Positions 24,201 through 25,588 of a stretch of DNA of 25,588 nucleotides are shown in pieces. The notes below the pieces were generated by a model. The model did no database searches. It had not been told where the DNA came from and saw only the letters and a list, made by a program, of their open reading frames with translations. The stretch is taken from positions 1-25,588 of the IMG/VR virus record IMGVR_UViG_3300034104_005805; one strand, 5' to 3'. Every line of letters starts with the position of its first letter. Position 1 is the stretch's first letter. This stretch comes from a virus. The position numbers and the translations under genes were made by a program.

Positions 24201-25588
24201 ACATCATCAACTTCAGGAACAGCTGGTACATCAGGTTTATCAAATACATCGGGTACTTCTGGTACTGCTGGAACAAGTGGTAGAAGTGGTACTGCTGGAA
24301 CAAGTGGAACATCATCAACATCAGGTACAGCTGGTACAAGTGGGGAATCAAATACATCGGGTACTTCTGGTACTGCTGGCACAAGTGGTATATCAGGAAC
24401 AGCGGGTACATCAGGTTTATCAAATACTTCAGGTACTTCTGGTACCGCTGGATCAGCTGGCACTTCTGGTACTGCGGGAACTTCAGGTATAAGTGGTACA
24501 GCTGGAACTTCAGGAACAGCTGGTACATCAGGTACCGCTTCAACTGCTGGAACATCAGGTACAGCTGGAACAAGTGGTATTTCAGGAACTGCTGGAACAT
24601 CAGGAACATCATCAACAGCTGGAACATCTGGAACAGCTGGAACAAGCGGTATCTCAGGAACAGCAGGTACATCAGGTACATCAAATACATCAGGTACTGC
24701 GGGTACATCAGGGACTACTGGTACTTCAGGAACATCTGGAACTGCGGGTATCTCAGGAACTGCGGGAACAAGTGGTACAGCTTCAACAGCTGGAACATCA
24801 GGTACTGTTGGTACTTCAGGAATAAGCGGAACAGCTGGAACAAGTGGAACTTCATCAACTGCTGGTACAAGCGGAACAGCGGGTACTTCAGGAATAAGCG
24901 GAACAGCTGGAACAAGTGGTACATCATCAACTGCTGGTACTTCAGGAACAGCTGGAACTTCGGGGACAGCGTCAACAGCGGGAACTTCAGGGACTGCGGG
25001 TACATCAGGAATAAGTGGTACAGCTGGAACAAGTGGAACTGCTTCAACAGCGGGAACAAGTGGTACATCTGGAACAAGTGGAACTTCATCAACTGCTGGT
25101 ACAAGTGGTACATCTGGAACTTCAGGTATCTCTGGTACAGCTGGTACATCAGGAACAGCTTCAACTGCTGGTACATCAGGAACTGCGGGTACATCAGGTG
25201 AAAGTAGTACAGCGGGAACATCTGGTACTGCTGGTACTTCAGGTAGAAGTGGAACTGCGGGAACAAGTGGTACATCATCAACAGCTGGAACAAGCGGAAC
25301 TTCAGGAACAAGTGGTGTTTCAGGAACTGCTGGAACATCTGGTACAGCTGGTACATCTGGTAGAAGTGGAACTGCGGGAACAAGTGGTACATCATCAACT
25401 GCTGGAACAAGTGGAACATCAGGAACAAGTGGTGTTTCTGGGTTATCAGGTGAATCTGGAGAATCATCTACATCAGGAACTTCAGGTACATCAGGTACAT
25501 CGGGTGAAAGTGGTACAGCTGGTACATCAGGAACAGCTTCAACAGCTGGAACTTCAGGTACTGCTGGTACATCAGGATTATCAAATAC
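15258..25588 (+). CDS. Giant Gly-X-Y (collagen-like) tail-fibre protein, C-terminus beyond the window
   Basis: This frame opens with the ATG at 15258 and runs to the right edge: 3,443 complete codons, with the frame checked at many points and no stop seen. Residues 1-131 resemble phage fibre N-termini (PLTFGELDANFQNLN, GQILVYDGTNWVNK, GALWFNDVDGVLYILYDG), the probable attachment end. Residues 133-182 are a short Gly-X-Y tract. Residues about 183-347 form a C1q/TNF-like jelly roll (TVDKAGVYEIGYSAQIEA, IIWARINGND, ANDYVEFVFYS, VIVVAKRI), the usual trimerising domain. Residues 348 onward are Gly-X-Y, mainly GTS, GES, GTA and GIS. Triplet register is unbroken and I saw no proline. By analogy it is a trimeric receptor-binding or whisker-like fibre. 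Two long proline-rich antisense frames and several plus frames over the tract are shadows. The size, the order (jelly roll before the main tract) and the synonymous-codon mixture are unusual. Confidence 0.9.
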   Translation, partial: MAVIYLRCALQRPLTFGELDANFQNLNDAIINLGLNDLTDVVITTGGTAGQILVYDGTNWVNKTLNSAVTPEYIVTYNPTTGEYTYTQINPGATISSTTPTGLTQGALWFNDVDGVLYILYDGVNWIPATSVTSGTSGTAGTSGTSGESGTSGTSGESGTSGTSGESGTSGTSGESGTSGTSWLGDNSYGSFSDSTTQSIQVDISGAAIPTTWSYNTTEVANEISVQNGTEITVDKAGVYEIGYSAQIEATQNANGTDIIIWARINGNDEPRTSSTITMSGNGAYHLPFVAYQFNLQANDYVEFVFYSTNIHVQITSLGASGSPVYPAAPSVIVVAKRIDKYMVLPSTSGTSGTAGSSGTSGTSGISNTSGTAGTSGTAGTSGTSGTSGENGTSGENGTSGESGTSGTAGTAGTSGTSGTVGTSGTSGESATSGESGTSGESGTSGTAGTAGTSGTSGTSGTAGTNGTSGESGTSGESGTSGESGTSGTAGTSGTSGSAGTSGTSGESGTSGESGTSGESGTSGESGTSGTAGTTGTSGTSGESGTSGESGTSGESGTSGESGTSGTAGTSGESNTSGTSGTSGTSGENGTSGESGTTGTSGTSGTSGTSGTSGESGTSGTSGTSGENGTSGESGTSGESGTSGTSGTSGTAGTAGTSGESGTSGEGGTSGESGTSGESGTSGTAGTSGESGTSGTSGTSGESGTSGESGTSGESGTSGESGTSGTAGTSGESGTSGESGTSGESGTSGESGTSGTAGTSGESNTSGTSGTAGTSGESGTSGESGTSGESGTSGTAGTSGESGTAGTSGTSGESGTSGESGTSGESGTSGTAGTSGESGTSGTSGESGTAGTSGISGTAGTSGESGTTGTSGTSGTAGTSGELGTSGESGTSGTSGESGTAGTSGTAGTSGTAGTSGESGTSGESGTSGESGTSGTSGTSGVSGLSGESGESGTSGTSGTSGESGTSGESGTSGESGTAGTSGTSGESGTAGTSGESGTAGTSGLSNTSGTAGTSGESGTAGTSGTSGESGTSGESGTSGISGTTGTSGTSGESGTSGESGTSGESGTSGESGTTGTSGTSGESGTSGESGTTGTSGTSGESGTSGESGTTGTSGTSGESGTSGESGTTGTSGTSGESGTSGESGTTGTSGTSGESGTSGESGTSGESGTAGTSGTSGESGTSGESGTTGTSGTSGESGTSGESGTAGTSGTSGESGTSGESGTSGESGTAGTSGTSGESGTSGESGTSGESGTTGTSGTSGESGTSGESGTSGESGTTGTSGTSGESGTAGTSGTSGESGTSGESGTTGTSGTSGESGTSGESGTSGTAGTSGESGTSGESGTSGTSGESGTSGESGTSGTAGTSGESGTSGTSGTSGESGTSGTVGTSGTAGTSGESGTSGESGTSGTSGTSGESGTTGTSGTSGESNTSGTTGTSGTSGESGTTGTSGTSGESGTAGTSGTAGTAGTSGESGTSGESNTSGTSGTSGESGTTGTSGTSGESGTSGESGTSGESGTTGTSGTSGESGTSGESGTAGTSGTSGESGTTGTSGTSGESGTSGESGTTGTSGTSGESGTTGTSGTSGESGTSGESGTTGTSGTSGESGTSGESGTSGESGTTGTSGTSGESGTSGESGTSGESGTTGTSGTSGESGTSGESGTSGESGTAGTSGTSGESGTSGTSGTAGTSGESNTSGTSGESGTTGTSGTAGTSGESNTSGTSGTSGESGTTGTSGTSGESGTSGESGTSGTSGTSGESGTSGESGTSGESGTSGTSGTSGESGTSGTNGTSGESGTSGTSGTSGTSGESGTAGTAGTSGTSGESGTAGTSGTSGESGTAGTSGTSGESGTAGTSGTSGTSGIGGVSGISAQSGTSGTSGSSGESGSSGTSGTSSTSGTSGTAGTSGESGTSGESGTSGTSGTAGTSGISGTAGTSGTSGESGTTGTSGTSGESGTSGESGTAGTSGTSGESGTTGTSGTSGTSGESGTSGESGTSGTSGTSGVSGLSGESGESGTSGTSGTSGESGTSGTVGTSGISGTAGTSGISGTAGTSGTSGTSGESGTAGTSGESNTSGTAGTAGTSGISGTAGTSGESDTSGTSGTSGTSGESGTSGISETSGTAGTSGTAGTSGISGTAGTSGESNTSGTAGTSGISGTSGTSGTSGISGTSGTAGTSGESNTSGTSGTAGTSGESGTAGTSGTAGTSGESETSGTAGTSGTAGTSGESGTAGTSGTAGTSGESGTAGTSGESNTSGTAGTSGTAGTSGISGTAGTSGTASTAGTSGTAGTSGISGTAGTSGESNTSGTSGTAGTSGISGTAGTSGESNTSGTSGTAGTSGISGTAGTSGTASTAGTSGTAGTSGLSGTAGTSGISGTAGTSGTSGTAGTSGISGTAGTSGTASTAGTSGTAGTSGISGTAGTSGTASTAGTSGTSGTSGESGTAGTSGTASTAGTSGTAGTSGISGTAGTSGLSNTSGTSGTAGTSGVSGTAGTSGTSSTSGTAGTSGTSSTAGTSGTAGTSGISGTAGTSGLSNTSGTSGTAGSAGTSGTAGTSGISGTAGTSGLSNTSGTAGTSGTSGISGTSGTASTSGTSGTAGTSGESGTAGTAGTSSTAGTSGTAGTSGLSNTSGTSGTSGISGTSGTAGTSGESGTAGTSGTASTAGTSGTAGTSGISGTAGTSGISGTSGTAGTSGTSSTSGTAGTSGLSNTSGTSGTAGTSGISGTAGTSGTSSTSGTAGTSGTAGTSGISGTAGTSGLSNTSGTSGTAGTSGISGTAGTSGTASTSGTAGTSGTSGLSGTAGTSGTASTSGTSGTAGTSGVSGTAGTSGTSSTSGTAGTSGTSGTASTSGTSGTAGTSGISGTAGTSGTSSTSGTAGTSGTAGTSGLSGTAGTSGTSSTAGTSGTAGTSGISETSGTAGTSSTAGTSGTAGTSGRSGTAGTSGTSSTSGTSGTAGTSGTSSTAGTSGTAGTSGISGTAGTSGTSSTSGTAGTSGLSNTSGTSGTAGTSGRSGTAGTSGTSSTSGTAGTSGESNTSGTSGTAGTSGISGTAGTSGLSNTSGTSGTAGSAGTSGTAGTSGISGTAGTSGTAGTSGTASTAGTSGTAGTSGISGTAGTSGTSSTAGTSGTAGTSGISGTAGTSGTSNTSGTAGTSGTTGTSGTSGTAGISGTAGTSGTASTAGTSGTVGTSGISGTAGTSGTSSTAGTSGTAGTSGISGTAGTSGTSSTAGTSGTAGTSGTASTAGTSGTAGTSGISGTAGTSGTASTAGTSGTSGTSGTSSTAGTSGTSGTSGISGTAGTSGTASTAGTSGTAGTSGESSTAGTSGTAGTSGRSGTAGTSGTSSTAGTSGTSGTSGVSGTAGTSGTAGTSGRSGTAGTSGTSSTAGTSGTSGTSGVSGLSGESGESSTSGTSGTSGTSGESGTAGTSGTASTAGTSGTAGTSGLSN
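15654..15803 (+). repeat. First short Gly-X-Y tract
   Basis: About 50 residues made only of GTS, GES and GTA triplets, ending at a Trp (TSW, codon at 15804) that begins the jelly-roll domain. It probably forms a short trimeric stalk between the N-terminal attachment part and the jelly roll. Confidence 0.9.
18481..18588 (+). repeat. Perfect 54-base tandem duplication in zone A
   Basis: Copies 18481-18534 and 18535-18588 are identical (18 residues, six triplets each). This is a sign of recent local expansion inside the repeat tract. Confidence 0.9.
18701..18964 (+). repeat. 84-base identical block repeated at 180-base offset
   Basis: 18701-18784 and 18881-18964 are identical, 180 bases apart. 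A partial third copy begins at 18953, 72 bases after the second, and matches for 63 bases. A second pair with the same 180-base offset lies near 19785-19856 and 19965-20036. Confidence 0.85.
20841..20876 (+). repeat. Irregular linker near the boundary of zones A and B
   Basis: The triplets GIG, GVS, GIS and AQS follow each other here. GIG and AQS (the only Gln seen in the tract, with Ala in place of Gly) occur nowhere else that I noticed. The triplet register is maintained across it. Confidence 0.7.
24057..25400 (+). repeat. Arginine-containing module, four copies
   Basis: The only arginine triplets (GRS) I saw in the main tract are at codons 24057, 24282, 25245 and 25362. Each is followed by the same peptide, SGTAGTSGTSST, so they are copies of one module. 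They lie in the last 1.6 kb of the window. Confidence 0.75.

Larger units (their letters stand above)
16299..25588 (+). repeat. Main Gly-X-Y repeat tract, at least 9.3 kb
   Basis: A continuous run of about 1,030 triplets (9-base units), interrupted only in sense: N replaces Gly in SNT, and S replaces Gly in TA-S-TA, TS-S-TS and similar. Distances between all 25 SNT sites are multiples of 9. Zone A (about 16.3-20.8 kb) is rich in acidic GES. Zone B (about 21.3 kb to the edge) is rich in GTA, GIS and S-T-A/S. The tract is visibly richer in G+C than the flanking genes. It continues past the window. Confidence 0.95.

Noticed and set aside
16175-24463. Long proline-rich antisense open frames (VPDSPEVPD-like, about 1,000-1,200 residues)
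   Set aside because: They are the reverse complement of GGN-ACN-TCN codons. Codon variation matches third positions of the plus-strand Gly-X-Y frame, and their starts are arbitrary. The plus-strand frame also has a normal N-terminus and a folded domain.
16273-24825. Plus-strand Gln/Glu/Leu/Val-rich open frames in another frame over the repeat tract
   Set aside because: These are out-of-frame readings of the repeat. They are cut wherever GIS is encoded as GGA ATA AGT (which creates TAA), and neighbouring pieces do not connect.
15654-25588. CRISPR array or tandem satellite DNA
   Set aside because: There are no constant repeats with unique spacers. The repeat is a 9-base coding unit with synonymous variation in a single open frame.

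Overview
The window looks like part of a large, AT-rich, T4-like tailed phage genome, most likely of aquatic origin. The evidence is: a T4 gp1-type deoxynucleoside monophosphate kinase, a phage-style thymidylate synthase, many short gene products with no cellular counterpart I recognise, LamG-type adhesin modules, and a tail-fibre-type N-terminus joined to a huge Gly-X-Y repeat. Start codons generally lack a Shine-Dalgarno sequence and sit behind A/T-rich leaders. Together with a ClpC-type (UVR-containing) unfoldase this would fit a Bacteroidota host, but the host assignment is inference. No tRNA, rRNA, CRISPR array, insertion sequence or integrase was seen.

Layout. Positions 1-281 hold the start of a leftward gene cut by the window edge. 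A short divergent control region (282-354) leads to two rightward small genes (355-1152). From 12659 down to 1153 nearly everything is read leftward: two small genes (one with a KTSC domain), a double-LamG structural protein, thymidylate synthase, a 45-residue gene, a beta-rich small protein, a methyltransferase-like protein, a 105-residue protein, a nucleotidyltransferase, a protein split by a shift of frame at an A10 run, a 1,097-residue protein with two hydrophobic segments and a Gly-Asn-Gln tract, an intrinsic terminator (2180-2207), then dNMP kinase and a small overlapping gene. From 12744 the strand switches: a full ClpC-type AAA+ unfoldase, then a strong hairpin, then one reading frame that runs from 15258 off the right edge.

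The standout feature is that last gene. At least 3,443 codons are visible with no stop: a tail-fibre-like N-terminus, a short Gly-X-Y tract, a C1q/TNF-like jelly-roll domain, then about 3,100 residues of Gly-X-Y triplets (GTS, GES, GTA, GIS and so on) in unbroken register. I saw no proline in it. Synonymous codons are extensively scrambled while the peptide is kept, except for a fixed TCA-AAT codon pair that recurs 25 times. If extended it would be a fibre of about 0.9 micrometre. The upstream clpC-like gene lies on the same strand, so the unfoldase and the fibre may be co-expressed.

How the genes may work together: the kinase and thymidylate synthase supply dNTPs for an AT-rich genome. The LamG protein and the giant fibre are probably surface or receptor-binding structures. 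The 1,097-residue and split proteins look structural. The ClpC-like enzyme could recruit host ClpP or help handle aggregation-prone fibre chains. These roles are inferred from families and context, and many genes here have no function I can assign.
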